A DNA stretch of 64,000 bases from Solen grandis (GCA_021229015.1 CM037788.1:47655520-47719519); one strand, 5' to 3'; positions 11,053-22,868 are shown, numbered from the stretch's first letter. Notes: generated by a model from the letters alone, not told the origin. A program made the numbers and translations.

Positions 11053-11594
11053 TGGATTTTTTTATGTGACAATATTTAAGATACTTGATGAACAAGGAGC
11101 AGAGGGAATATATTTATGTCAACCAGTTACCTTACAATATAGATGAATGTGCAGGTGTAGATTTCTATACAGTTCCACAAGAATGTTTATTCACCTGTTC
11201 CTTGTCTTCTGTTGTTTTTTATTTTGTAAATTAAAAGACAAATCAACAAATATTGGAGTAACCCAGAATACCAACAGCATAGAATACATATAAGAAATGA
11301 ATCTTAGTTCCTGCACCTGCGGTCCTTTTTCTTTGAGTATCGTCTGATGTACTGAGAATGATATTAAAAACATTTGGATATAAAAACAAATATGTCAAAA
11401 AAGAAATGAAGCTTGCCAAATGGGCTACTCAGTGCCACTGATACTCTCTCTGCACTGTTAATCTGTTTATCACTGAAGTAGGTTTCTAACACAGTTTCCA
11501 AGACATCCCTGCAGTGTGGTTGATTTTGAAGATTTTTCATTATTATACCCCTGTCTCTGAGGTGCGGGTACTAAATAGGATTCACGCTTTTAAC
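11053..11594. other. no recognisable feature
   Basis: Low-copy DNA leading into the 15-bp array. A 60-codon minus-strand ORF has no motif. Confidence 0.4.
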
Positions 11595-13300
11595 ATCCCA
11601 TCACGTCCCATCCCATACTGTTACTTCCCATACCATTACATCCCATACCATCCCGTCCCATACCATTTTGTCCCATACCATCCCTTCCCATGCCATCCCT
11701 TCCCATACCATTACGTCCCATACCATTACATCCCATACCATTATGTCCCATACCATTACATCCCATACCATTCTGTCCCATACCATCCCTTCCCATACCA
11801 TCCCTTCCCATGCCATCCCTTCCCATACCATTACATCCCATACCATTACATCCCATGCCATCCCTTCCCATACCATTACGTCCCATACCATTACATCCCA
11901 TACCATCCCTTCCCATACCATCCCTTCCCATACCATTACATCCCATACCATTACATCCCATACCATCACATCCCATACCATTACATCCCATACCATCCCT
12001 TCCCATACCATCCCTTCACATACCATTACATCCCATACCATTATGTCCCATACCATCACATCCCATACCATTATGTCCCATACCATTACATCCCATACCA
12101 TTATGTCCCATATCATTATGTCCCATACCATCACATCCCATACCATCATATCCCATACCATTACATCCCATACCATTATGTCCCATACCATCACATCCCA
12201 TACCATCACATCCAATACCATTATGTCCCATACCATCACATCCCATACCATTATGTCCCATACCATCACATCCCATACCATCACATCCAATACCATTATG
12301 TCCCATACCATCACATCCATACCATTATGTCCCATACCATCACATCCCATACCATCACATCCCATACCATTATTTCCCATACCATCACATCCCATACCAT
12401 TATGTCCCATACCATCATATCCCATATCATTATGTCCCATACCATTATGTCCCATACCATCACATCCCATACCATTATGTCCCATACCATCCCTTCCCAT
12501 ACCATCACATTCCATACCATCACATCCCATACCATCACATCCAATACCATTATGTCCCATACCATTATGTCCCATACCATCACATCCCATACCATTATGT
12601 CCCATACCATCACATCCCATACCATCACATCCCATACCATTATGTCCCATACCATCACATCCCATACCATCACATCCCATACCATTATGTCCCATACCAT
12701 CACATCCCATACCATACATCCCATACCATTATGTCCCATACCATCACATCCCATACCATACATCCCATACCATTATGTCCCATACCATTATGTCCCATAC
12801 CATCACATCCCATACCATTATGTCCCATACCATCACATCCCATACCATCACATCCCATACCATTATGTCCCATACCATCACATCCCATACCATTAAGTCC
12901 CATACCATTATGTCCCATACCATCACATCCCATACCATTATGTCCCATACCATAACGTCCCATACCATTACATCCCATACCATCACATCCCATACCATTA
13001 CGTCCCATTACATTATGTCCCATACCATTATGTCCCATACCATCACATCCCATACCATTACATCCCATAACATTATGTCCCATACCATTATGTCCCATAC
13101 CATCACATCCCATACCATTATGTCCCATACCATTACATCCCATACCATCACATCCCATACCATTATGTCCCATACCATCACATCCCATACCATTATGTCC
13201 CATACCATCCCTTCCCATACCATCACATTCCATACCATCCAGTCCCATACCATTATGTCCCATACCATTACATCCCAAACCATTAGGTCCCATACCGTTC
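11595..13300. repeat. 15-bp minisatellite (TCCCATACCATNNNN), about 114 units
   Basis: The unit is TCCCATACCAT plus a variable four bases: TACA, CACA, TATG, TACG or CCCT. The CCCT variant dominates the first 400 bp; TATG and CACA alternate later. The plus strand is nearly G-free. Because 15 is divisible by three and the unit lacks stops, six overlapping ORFs of up to 552 codons arise on both strands. These are artefacts. Single-base losses (near 12318, 12715 and 12757) shift the phase. Local higher-order repetition is visible, such as TCCAATACCATTATG at 12211 and 12286, 75 bp apart. Confidence 0.95.
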
Positions 13301-13663
13301 TACATGAAGATAAGGTGGAATGCTGAGGTATTAATTACCTGTAATGGTAGTTCTAGTTTCCCTCTTGGAAAGCATTTACTGTAAAACTACAAAAATAGAT
13401 TTAACATGTTAAATTTTAATCAACTGTGCACAGATTGGAATCTTCGAGATCATTTCACACATATCCAAATTGCTATACTGGTATCTTTACTTTGGTTTTT
13501 GAGTCACCTGCTGTAAGCAGTCATATGTCTGTCCATCCACCTGTCTGTCTGTCTGTCCATCACACTTTTTCCTTCATGCTTCAGCAGGTGACACAGTGTT
13601 CCAAAGAACAATCTTGTTGTAACATAAGATTGAAAGTAGTTTTATAGATATTGAACAGATTGA
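13301..13663. other. low-copy DNA with short CTGT microsatellite
   Basis: CTGTCTGTCTGTCTGTCC lies at about 13541-13558. No gene recognised. Confidence 0.5.
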
Positions 13664-13851
13664 AGTGGGGCCCCCATGACTGGTGGGTAAAGTCACAATC
13701 ACTCAGCTCCTTGCCGATGTGGGTTCAAGTCTTCCAGCTGGCTTGCAGTAGGTGGGTGGTCCTATATGGATGCCTTTGTGTGCCGGGGATTGCGCCCAAC
13801 ATACTTAATTGACTGAAAAACTGCTGCAGTGATGGTTAACTTCAACTCAAC
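13664..13851 (+). mobile_element. tRNA-derived SINE (family 1), internally deleted
   Basis: The head GGCCCCCATGACTGGTGGGTAA and B box GTGGGTTCAAGTC are followed directly by CTTCCAGCTGGCTTGCAGTAGG, so the GTCATTCGGATTTTCATGTGA segment of the full copy at 52961 is missing. The tail TGAAAAACTGCTGCAGTGATGG is diverged. Confidence 0.65.
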
Positions 13852-14888
13852 AATAACAACAGATTGGAGATATAATGTACAAAACCATACTGTATATTGG
13901 ATTTGTAAGATAAAAGTAGGTTTTGTAATGATAAATATAACAATATAAGACATTATGTTCTCAGGCTACTTTAATTAATAAGTTTTCCCCATTATCCTCT
14001 TAATTCATTTTGTGGACCCCACAGGGACTGTGATTCCATTTTTTTTCTATATGCATTCTCTCTTTTTATCTCACTTTTATACTTTTCTTTTTTCATATTG
14101 CTTCAGAAATTAGATTTTTTTTATTTTTATTCCACATGTTTTTTTTCTTCTTCTTTTTTAAATCAGACAGAGGTAGAGCAATTGTGCAAAGTACTGGTTT
14201 ATTGCACTGGAATAAAATATTTGTAGAGCTTGTCTTTATAAATCTACTTTATATGAAAAGTAATCCATCCCCCCAAAAAAACTTTTCCAACCAGTGAGGA
14301 AATGACGTCTTTTACTACTCCAGTTAGCAAAACTCCAGGGATTAACCCGTCAGTTACTTGCTATTTATTGTGCAAAAATCTTACAAGGACGGTTCAGAAA
14401 ATTGTTGTCAGAGAATAAAGACGAAAATAAAAATGTAGTTATTTCATGTTAAATGTTTTATGTCCATTTCCTGTATGAGATTTATATTTTCTTGGTAATT
14501 AGTCGTGCCTAATGAATTTGCACCAAAAGCTGCACTTAAATACCCTGGTTTATTGTGGATTGCTCATAACTTAATCTGAATAATATATACATTGTTATAT
14601 TGGCAGCTACTGAACAAAATGTCTTAGTTTCCATGGCAACAGATTGCAGATTTCAATACATTTGAGGTTTATTAGAAACCTGAAAACACCTGCGCCACTT
14701 GCACACTTTTGAGTTTCAAATGTTGGAAATACTTGTGGGAGGGAGTATGATTTTTGTAATGGATTTGAAAATATTTGAAGTAAGATACCACAGCTTCATT
14801 TTATTAATTACTATTTGTACAGCTGTAAGATCATCAAAAATGTTCAGAAATTTGAAGTAGCACCACCCAGTCAGCTTGTGTTTGTTGT
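13852..14888. other. low-copy DNA, no gene found
   Basis: T-rich tract at about 14040-14165, otherwise unremarkable. No ORF of interest. Confidence 0.45.
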
Positions 14889-15130
14889 ATAACCCTTTCC
14901 CTCATATAGGCTCATTTTGACGCACTCAGTAGGTACCACATAAAGCCTGATCTGCAGAAAGCCAAACTCAAACCTTACCAAATTTAATTGTAAAATCCTC
15001 ATTACCAGACCACTGAGGAGCAGCGAAAAGCATAAAACCTGATCAGCCTGCGAGTTACTCGCAGGCTGATCTGGTTTTATGCTGTTCGCATAGGTCTTTT
15101 CATGGTATCCTCTATGAGTGAAAGGGTTAA
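14889..15130 (+). mobile_element. TTAA-flanked MITE, family A, near-intact
   Basis: Full-length copy with CCCTTTCCCTCATATAG at the left and CTATGAGTGAAAGGG at the right. The right flank is TTAA; the left reads ATAA, one change from TTAA. The central palindrome is intact: arms run from about AGCATAAAACC through CTGATCAGCCTGCGAGT and back, with one T:T mismatch. Confidence 0.85.
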
Positions 15131-15429
15131 CTCAAAGGCTTAATTAGTTCTGCAGTTTGGGTTAGAGAATGTATGGCCCAGCACCTCTAATATTGATTCC
15201 CTTGGATTTTACTGTCATGGTTATTTTCCCTTAACACCCTTAGGCAGGTGCAACCTACTTGTGGAGACGGTATATAAGGGATCCATCAGGATTCAATACC
15301 CTATAGCTGTTGGAACAGACCCCATGGTTCTTTTAATGTATAACACTGATACATGCTAACTCCTTTATTACTATCTTGGTGAACCTACTTCGGGCTTCTA
15401 TAGTTGAGGGTTAGAAACACTGCAAACAT
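15131..15429. other. no recognisable feature
   Basis: Low-copy DNA, no gene or repeat boundary seen. Confidence 0.35.
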
Positions 15430-15550
15430 TCCCACCTGGATTTGAACCCCAGTCCCCGAGATAAGCAGTTAATGGTCAAGACCTTCTTCCGCCTGTAATT
15501 AGCTGGATGTCCTGATATGACTGAAATACTGTCACCTCCAACACAACCTA
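15430..15550. repeat. composite SINE relics
   Basis: A minus-strand B-box-like motif (reverse complement GGGGTTCAAATCC at about 15430-15455) abuts a plus-strand family-1 SINE body fragment (CCGCCTGTAATTAGCTGG, then ATATGACTGAAATACTGTC). Opposite orientations show these are two insertions. Confidence 0.5.
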
Positions 15551-15699
15551 ATTAAAGAGAATCAATAAATAACACATAATTTTCATGCTAAGTTTTAATC
15601 CTTAAGCATCACATATGAAATAAGGCGTTGTTTTTTTCCCAATCCATCTATGACTGTCCGTAAAACAAAGAATTATGTAGGAAAAACCTAGAAAGATAA

Positions 15700-16110
15700 T
15701 TTAGCTTCAGCTCATTCTACAGAATGACATGTGATGTTAAGCAAGATATGTTTAATACTTTGACCCAAGTCGAGTGCTCTAATCACAACGAAACTTGGGA
15801 AGGCAAGTGTTTAAGCTGGTGGGAGCCCATACATCCCCAACTGGAGCCCTTCAGCTGTTTATGCAACCACCAAGTGTGTGTGAGCTGTTTCAATGGGCCA
15901 TTAGACGCTGGATAAATAAACTAGGGCATCCTACGAGGTTGCGGAGACATTTCTTAGGTACTTTGACCCCATTTAAAATAGTTTTCTCTCAGGGCTGTTC
16001 CAATATGTCACTCATCACTGTGCAGTTAATTGATAATGTGTCAAAGGTCAAACTCATCAAAGTGTTCCTCTGCCCCACAATGTGCTATGTAAACAAATGT
16101 TAAACAGCCA
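15700..16110. promoter_or_regulatory. candidate regulatory stretch (motif cluster), weak
   Basis: Low-copy and less AT-rich than its surroundings. At 16038-16065 TCAAAGGTCAAACTCATCAAA combines a nuclear-receptor-like half-site with a TCF/LEF-like ATCAAAG, and GTAAACAAATG (a forkhead-like core) lies at about 16089. Two ORFs (63 and 102 codons) overlap here and have no recognised domain. Function is speculative; conservation was not tested. Confidence 0.2.
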
Positions 16111-16275
16111 GATTTGCATCTGCTAAAGATCTGACTATATCAAGGTCAAATTATAACTCACGTCTAAGGAAGTGAAGAGCATCATGTCACTCTTCATCTG
16201 ACAATGCAAAATTGTGATGTCGCAAAAAAATTCTAAAGTTTTAAATGGGACATAGTGTTGGTCCACAAAGTAGAT

Positions 16276-16420
16276 ATCTAGACTGACTAAAAAAGGTTAA
16301 AGTATCTAGGGTAACAGGGTCAAAAACTGACTATGGATTGAATTTTTGTAAAGTGAATGCAGCTATGATCAGAGTTATAAATGCTAATAAATTTAAAAAC
16401 AGATTTCCATTTTTATAAAC
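16276..16420 (+). repeat. 145-bp direct duplication, copy 1
   Basis: Begins ATCTAGACTGACTAAAAAAG and ends in TTTTTATAAAC. Copy 2 is at 16758-16901 with about ten differences. The truncated AGCTCACCTGAGC element lies between the two copies. Confidence 0.85.
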
Positions 16421-16528
16421 AGTGTCATTGTGATTTTGTTAAAGCCAAGAATGATTCTAAAATGTTACTAATTTTCAAGAACACAACAGATTATTATCTT
16501 TTTTTGATTTGCTTCATTTTTTTTTTAA

Positions 16529-16757
16529 AGCTTTTGTGACAGCTTTTTGTCCGTCATGTGTTGTCCGTCTTCCGTCATCAACCATTGCTTGTGAATACTC
16601 TAGAGGCTACAGTTTCTTCATGAAACTTGTCAGAATGTTTGTCTACATGATATCTCGGATGACTTCAAAATTGGGTCATGTGGGGCCAAAAACTAGGTCA
16701 CCAGGTCAAATCTTAGAAAAACCTTGTGAACACTCTAGAGGCCACAGTTTTAGCCCA
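16529..16757 (+). mobile_element. AGCTCACCTGAGC element, truncated at both ends
   Basis: Enters at AGCTTTTGTGACAGCTTTTTG, just after where the 5' hairpin would be, and keeps the CCGTC leader and about 1.5 monomers, including GGGTCATGTGGGGCCA and TAGGTCACCAGGTCA. It stops abruptly in TTTTAGCCCA where duplication copy 2 begins. An 84-codon ORF spanning it is not a gene. Confidence 0.75.
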
Positions 16758-16901
16758 ATCTAGACTGACTAAAAAAGGTTGAAGTATCTAAAGTAACAGG
16801 GTCAAAAACAGATTATGGATTGAATTTTTGTAAAGTGAATGCAGCTATGATCAGAGTTATAAATCTAATAAATTTAGAAACAGAGTTCCATTTTTATAAA
16901 C
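16758..16901 (+). repeat. 145-bp direct duplication, copy 2
   Basis: Repeats 16276-16420 at an offset of 482 bp. The start shares ATC with the end of the truncated element, consistent with a microhomology join. Confidence 0.85.
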
Positions 16902-17369
16902 CATGGCAAATATATTTTTTTTTAAATCTTGTCAAACCCAATGAATTCAAAAAATATAAAGTAAAATGGTTTAGAATGTTCAGATTTAATTACTGCCAGA
17001 CACTCCTTCGTTTACATTATTTGAAAAGATTCCATGAAAATAAAGGATAGTGATCTGTAGAGGCCAAAATTCAATTTTCTTCAAGTTGGTGTCATCTTTC
17101 ATTTTTCATCAGTATATCCACACTTCAAACATATCCCAGACTTGCCCATTTCTTTCACGCCATTGCCCGTTTTCTTTTATGCCAATTCCACTGTCAAACA
17201 AAAAAATCATAGGGGTGAAGGAAACATTTGAAATATACCTGACTGTTTCACTCAGTGCAATCAATCATTTCACAGAAAAAGCTATCTGCTTGAGATATTT
17301 GGAAGGTACTTGACAGAACAATGAATATTCAAATTTTAATCATGTACTATTCCCAGGTTTCTTAATCAA
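16902..17369. other. no recognisable feature
   Basis: Low-copy DNA. ORFs of 76 and 87 codons overlap here with no motif. Confidence 0.4.
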
Positions 17370-17790
17370 GAGAATGTGTTTACTTAGGGCATTAGCTAGT
17401 CAATCAAGAGGCAGACCAATTACTGATAACTTTGTCCAATTAATGATACCATCACAAGCAATAAATCATTTCCACCCTGATTTTTTCTCACCCCAGGTGA
17501 GGTCAATGGCCTTTGGGAGAAAAATCTGTGAGGAGTTGAAGAGCCACCCCACCAGTTGCCTTTAATCTTATCTCTCTCTTTATTTCGGCCATTCTCTCTC
17601 ACCTTTGCTTCTGTCACAGGTATATCTATCAAATTTGACAGAGTGACAGGAGAACTCATGCTCATATGGGCGAATGTGAAGCCCGGAGAAATTGATACTT
17701 GGAGCCCACCCCTGCACTGGGGGCTACACCCTACCTTAATGTGGCACCTTACTTGTGGACTTCATAGCACTAAAGAAAATGTTGCAATTA
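17370..17790 (+). other. low-copy stretch with a weak exon-like frame
   Basis: After a pyrimidine-rich CTTCTGTCACAG at 17608-17619 (an acceptor-like site) a frame stays open for about 55 codons to a stop near 17792. The peptide is not recognised, and the same region has a similar-length minus-strand ORF. Equally compatible with conserved non-coding or chance sequence. Confidence 0.15.
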
Positions 17791-17861
17791 ACTGATGATA
17801 TTTTGTGAAACGGTCTACTATATGGTGTAAGTTTACACACTGCTTGTACTGGATCATATGC

Positions 17862-18145
17862 GGGGAGCAGTGGTCCAGTGGTAGGAATTGAGAGGTCCCG
17901 AGTTCAAGTCCTGAAACTGCTAATTTCCTTGAACAAGAAATGTACAATATTTTACTTCACCCAGGTGTTAATGGGTACCTGAGAGGGCAGTATAATTTCA
18001 TGGCGCCATAATTTGGAGTGAAAGACTCCCCAGGGAGATCAATACATGGATTCTTGTAGCTTGATGACCAGGGGTAAAAGCTGTAAAGTCTGAATGTGCC
18101 CACATCTTGAAACTTGGAATAAAATGCCTTTACTTTTTTTACTGT
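17862..18145 (+). mobile_element. tRNA-derived SINE (family 3)
   Basis: The head has a clear A box (CAGTGGTCCAGTGGTAGG) and B box (CGAGTTCAAGTCC). It is followed by a body with CACCCAGGTGTTAATGGGTACC and GACTCCCCAGGGAGAT. The body differs from families 1 and 2. The ACCCAGGTG...AATGGGTACC block recalls conserved central domains reported in metazoan SINEs, but that link is from memory. Confidence 0.65.
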
Positions 18146-19379
18146 TAACATATAATCCTATGAAAACATAAAACCAAACAATAGAAAGTTGTGATATAAT
18201 GATTCCTCACTCTTTAGGTTATCTCTATCCATCCTTATTTGTCCAAATAAACTCTTTACTCTTTTAACAGATTTTATTTAACATACTGGGTGCACCTCAT
18301 ATTTTTTATTTTAGGTACATATTTTGAGTTCTGGTTTTGTGTTTGCCAAAGCATCAAAACACATTGATGTGAGGAAAAGAGGTAAATAAATTTTGGTTGT
18401 ATTATAATTGAAGAGCATGCAATATAATTCTTTTTCATTTGGAATAAAGATGTAAAATAATAAAGAACATTTTTTTTTGTAAAATCCTGTTATATCCTTA
18501 AAGTATTTTAAGGGATTCATTATCCAGCAAGGCAAAAACATCAAATTACAATATCATTTAAAAAAACAGTTAAGGTTCCAGAGGCAGCGTACATGGATCC
18601 AGAGGTTTTGGGTTTGGACCCAATGTTCAGCACAAAAATCATTAAAAATTACCTTTCCAGGCATTAAGTCCAACCCATATAGCATTGAGAGAGATTGATA
18701 TTAATTGTAAGAACTTGTTTGCAATTTGACATAAAATAAAGTTTGAATAGAAGAATAGAAGATTCATAATCAGGAAAACCAAGTCGTACACACATGGAAA
18801 ACAGAGAGATACATAGAAAAGAGAAAGACTGGGGTGGAGGAATAGCTGGCAAGAAAGTCTGAATGAATTAAACATTAAGACTGTTGTGATCATGTTGACT
18901 GATACAATCTAACAATGTTGATTTTAAATCTTGAATGACCTTTGAGTTTTGTGAATGCCACCATCAGAAGGTTGAAATAACACCTAAATATTTAAACTGG
19001 ACAAATCATAAAGAAGCAATTTAAATTGCATTCATGATAAGAATTTTCTTCACCCCTTCAGGGTCAAGATCTGACATTTATTTCTTATTTACATCTTGAG
19101 AATGTAACTAGAGACCAGAGGTGTAACACAGTCTGCCAAGTCAAGGTATTATTAGTAATTGGTCGTAGACCAGTCTCAAGATTTGAGTATTTTTGGAGAG
19201 GAAGAAAGGAGTACGAACAACCAATTTTGCCAGAATAAAATGTACAGATATACATTGGCTTTCATGATCTTAAATTATCATTACAATTTCATTCATTTCA
19301 ACTCTAGAAATATCAGAACATTTTGCTTTATTTCAATGAAATTGTAGCTGTCACTCAAGGTGACATGAATAATCTCGCA
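18146..19379. other. low-copy DNA, no gene found
   Basis: A GGGTTTGGACCC B-box-like motif lies near 18608 without a convincing A box. ORFs of 60-83 codons lack motifs. Confidence 0.4.
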
Positions 19380-21340
19380 GTACTCTGTTTGTGAACAAAA
19401 AGTCCAGTACTCTGTTTGTGAACAAAAAGTCTGGTACTCTGTTTGTGAACAAAAAGTCTGTACTCTGTTTGTGAACAAAAAGTCTGGTACTCTGTTTGTG
19501 AACAAAAAGTCCAGTACTCTGTTTGTGAACAAAAAGTCTGGTACTCTGTTTGTGAACAAAAAGTCTGGTATTCTGTTTGTGAACAAAAAGTCCAGTACTC
19601 TGTTTGTGAACAAAAAGTCTGGTACTCTGTTTGTGAACAAAAAGTCTAGTACTCTGTTTGTGAACAAAAAGTCTGGTACTCTGTTTGTGAACAAAAAGTC
19701 TGGTACTCTGTTTGGGAACAAAAAGTCTGGTACTCTGTGAACAAAATGTCTTGTACTCTGTTTGTGAACAAAAAGTCTAGTACTCTGTTTGTGAACAAAA
19801 AGTCTGATACTCTGTTTGTGAACAAAAAGTCCGGTACTCTGTTTGTGAACAAAAAGTCCGGTACTGAGACTGTTTGTGAACAAAAAGTCTAGTACTCTGT
19901 TTGTGAACAAAAAGTCTAGTACTCTGTTTGTGAACAAAAAGTCCAGTACTCTGTTTGTGAACAAAAAGTCTGGTACTCTGTTTGTGAACAAAAAGTCTGG
20001 TACTCTGTTTGTGAACAAAAAGTCCAGTACTCTGTTTGTGAACAAAAAGTCTGGTACTCTGTTTGTGAACAAAAAGTCTAGTACTCTGTTTGTGAACAAA
20101 AAGTCTAGTACTCTGTTTGTGAACAAAAAGTCCTGTACTCTGTTTGTGAACAAAAAGTCTGGTACTCTGTTTGTGAACAAAAAGTCTAGTACTCTGTTTG
20201 TGAACAAAAAGTCTGGTACTCTGTTTGTGAAAAGTCTGGTTCTTTGTGTGTGAACAAAAAGTCTGGTACTCTGTTTGTGAACAAAAAGTCTAGTACTCTG
20301 TTTGTGAACAAAAAGTCTAGTACTCTGTTTGTGAACTAAAAGTCTAGTACTCTGTTTGTGAACAAGAAGTCTGGTATTCTGTTTGTGAACAAAAAGTCTG
20401 GTACTCTGTTTGTGAACAAAAAGTCTAGTACTCTGTTTGTGAACAAAAAGTCTGGTACTCTGTTTGTGAACAAAAAGTCTGGTACTCTGTTTGTGAACAA
20501 AAAGTCTAGTACTCTGTTTGTGAACAAAAAGTCTAGTACTCTGTTTGTGAACAAAAAGTCTGGTACTCTGTTTGTGAACAAAAAGTCTGGAACTCTGTTT
20601 GTGAACAAAAAGTCTAGTACTCTGTTTGTGAACAAAAAGTCTGGAACTCTGTTTGTGAACCAAAAGTCTGGTACTCTGTTTGTGAACAAAAAGTCTGGTA
20701 CTCTGTTTGTGAACAAAAAGTCTAGTACTCTGTTTGTGAACAAAAAGTCTAGTACTCTGTTTGTGAACAAAAAGTCTAGTACTCTGTTTGTGAACAAAAA
20801 GTCTAGTACTCTGTTTGTGAACAAAAAGTCTAGTACTCTGTTTGTGAACAAAAAGTCTGGAACTCTGTTTGTGAACCAAAAGTCTGGTACTCTGTTTGTG
20901 AACAAAAAGTCTGGTACTCTGTTTGTGAACAAAAAGTCTAGTACTCTGTTTGTGAACAAAAAGTCTAGTACTCTGTTTGTGAACAAAAAGTCTAGTACTC
21001 TGTTTGTGAACAAAAAGTCTGGTACTCTGTTTGTGAACAAAAAGTCTAGTACTCTGTTTGTGAACAAAAAGTCTGGTACTCTGTTTGTGAACAAAAAGTC
21101 TGGTACTCTGTTTGTGAACAAAAAGTCTGGTACTCTGTTTGTGAACAAAAAGTCTAGTACTCTGTTTGTGAACAAAAAGTCTGGTACTCTGTTTGTGAAC
21201 AAAAAGTCTAGTACTCTGTTTGTGAACAAAAAGTCTGGTACTCTGTTTGTGAACAAAAAGTCTAGTACTCTGTTTGTGAACAAAAAGTCCAGTACTCTGT
21301 GAACAAAAAGTCCAGTACTCTGTTTGTGAACAAAAAGTCT
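19380..21340. repeat. 27-bp minisatellite, about 72 units
   Basis: The unit is GTACTCTGTTTGTGAACAAA followed by AAGTCTG, with the last bases varying (TCTGG, TCTAG, TCCAG, TCCGG across the junction). Irregular units at about 19457, 19736, 19862, 20230 and 21297 shift the phase. A 216-bp block of eight units, marked by GGAACTCTG and GAACCAAAAG, occurs twice in succession (20641 and 20857). The 9-codon period yields ORFs of 528, 341 and 314 codons on both strands, none with other sequence or a signal peptide; they are artefacts. Confidence 0.95.
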
Positions 21341-21527
21341 ATCAGAAGAAGAAAGAGACAAATGGTTAAAGTTAAACTGGCAATGGACATCTTCCTTTTT
21401 TTTAAGGGGTGGGGAGGGAGGGAAAATGGTATCAAATTCATCATAGTGAATATTTTGTTTCTTAAAATGATAAAATGTAACAGAAATTATAAAAAAAAAA
21501 GTATTAAAATTCAGATTTGTAAGTGTC
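21341..21527. other. no recognisable feature
   Basis: Short purine-rich low-copy DNA between the array and a MITE. Confidence 0.4.
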
Positions 21528-21770
21528 TTAACCCTTTTCCCTCATATAGACTCATTTTGACGCACTCAATAGGTACCACATAAAGCCTGATCTGCAGAAA
21601 GCCAAATTCAGTCCTTATCAAATTTAATTGTAAAATCCTCATTACCAGACCACTGAGGAGCAGCAAACAGCATAAAACCTGATCAGCCTGCGAGTTACTC
21701 GCAGGCTGATCTGGTTTTATGCTGTTTGCATAAGTCTTTTCATGGTGTCCTCTATGAGGGAAAGGGTTAA
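21528..21770 (+). mobile_element. TTAA-flanked MITE, family A, intact
   Basis: TTAA at both ends, inverted termini CCCTTTTCCCTCATATAGA and TCTATGAGGGAAAGGG, and an intact central palindrome around CCTGCGAGTTACTCGCAGG. One of the best copies in the window at 243 bp. Confidence 0.9.
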
Positions 21771-22369
21771 AAAGATAAAAATCAAATATATCCTTGTCTT
21801 AAAAAGATTAGATTAAATAGTAGAAGTGTCTTAGAAAGAGCATAATATATTTACATATGAATGTATTAATGCATTTATAATCGTGTTTTCTGGCCCATAC
21901 TTTATTGAGCTTCCAATCACTGTTGACACAAACCCCACTTCACTTCCGTAAATAACTGTAAATAACGCCCCAGTGTTTACAGCCGTAACATGAACATGCG
22001 GCCCACTGCCATTTGTCTACCTGTACAACGGACAATTTGTTCAGTTATCATGGGAAACGATTACTGGTATGTAAATATTTTCAAACAAATCTGGCATGCT
22101 TTCTGGCAGCCCACCTGGATCATCTTGCCGGATTTAATCTGGCTATTGTTCTCTTTCTTTATCAAAGCGAGTAATCTTATAGACAGAGATTGTTAGAAAT
22201 CATTAATTGGTTCTTAATTGAGAGGGGTGTGTAGCAAAACTGGGAACATGTCAGGTTTAGTGGTCTATATTGTACTTTAGAGTAACTGTAAAGAGTGAAT
22301 CAGTTATTCGATCATATCAGTGAATCAATGGTGGATGACAAACGTGACAAAAGCCATCACAGAATAAAT
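21771..22369. other. low-copy DNA, no gene found
   Basis: A homeodomain-like CATTAATTGGTTCTTAATTG cluster lies at about 22201-22220. ORF 21990-22196 (68 codons) has no recognised motif. Confidence 0.35.
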
Positions 22370-22660
22370 ATATTAGCCCTTTCTTAAAATGACTTCTTTG
22401 GACCAAATAGCTATGATAGAATGACCTTTTTGGACCAAAGAAAATATATATATTTAACTTTGGACCAAAAAAGCTATTAACTCTTAGGGACAAAATTTTT
22501 TTTTATTATAGACAAAAAAAATACTATAGATCTAATGCTTTGGATAAAAAAATAGCTATCATGGAATGAACCTCTAAGTCTTTGAGTCCAAAATACTGTT
22601 TCATAATAAACTCTTTGGACTAAGAAAACTGTACAGGGAATGACAACTTGTGACATCAAA
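22370..22660. repeat. degenerate tandem repeat (CTTTGGACCAAA...GCTAT)
   Basis: CTTTGGACCAAA or close variants recur at about 22399, 22429, 22458, 22540 and 22614, interleaved with AGCTAT and GAATGAC. Units of roughly 30-45 bp are heavily decayed. Confidence 0.55.
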
Positions 22661-22712
22661 GAATGACTCCTATAGAATTTAAATGTATGAAAAACATGAA
22701 TAAATTTCTTCT

Positions 22713-22868
22713 TTAACCCTTTCCCTCATATAGACTCATTTTGGCGCCCTCAATAGGTATCATATAAAGCCTGATCTGCAGAAAACCACTGTTAAACCTT
22801 ACCAAATTTAATTACAAAATCCTCATTTCCAGACCACTGAGGAGCAGCGAACAGCATAAAACCTGATA
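22713..22868 (+). mobile_element. TTAA-flanked MITE, family A, 3'-truncated
   Basis: Left TTAA and CCCTTTCCCTCATATAG are present. The copy is colinear with the others until ATAAAACCTGAT, inside the left arm of the central palindrome, then continues into unrelated sequence. The right half is missing. Confidence 0.8.

Noticed and set aside
11514..13326. ORFs of 460, 552, 421 and 372 codons
   Set aside because: They consist almost wholly of 5-residue periods from a 15-bp satellite, occur in several frames on both strands, and have no other domain.
19380..21340. CRISPR-like regular array
   Set aside because: Units are directly adjacent with no spacers, and the DNA is clearly eukaryotic.
19293..21361. 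ORFs of 528, 341 and 314 codons with 9-residue periods
   Set aside because: Products of the 27-bp array, open on both strands; no signal peptide or unique domain.
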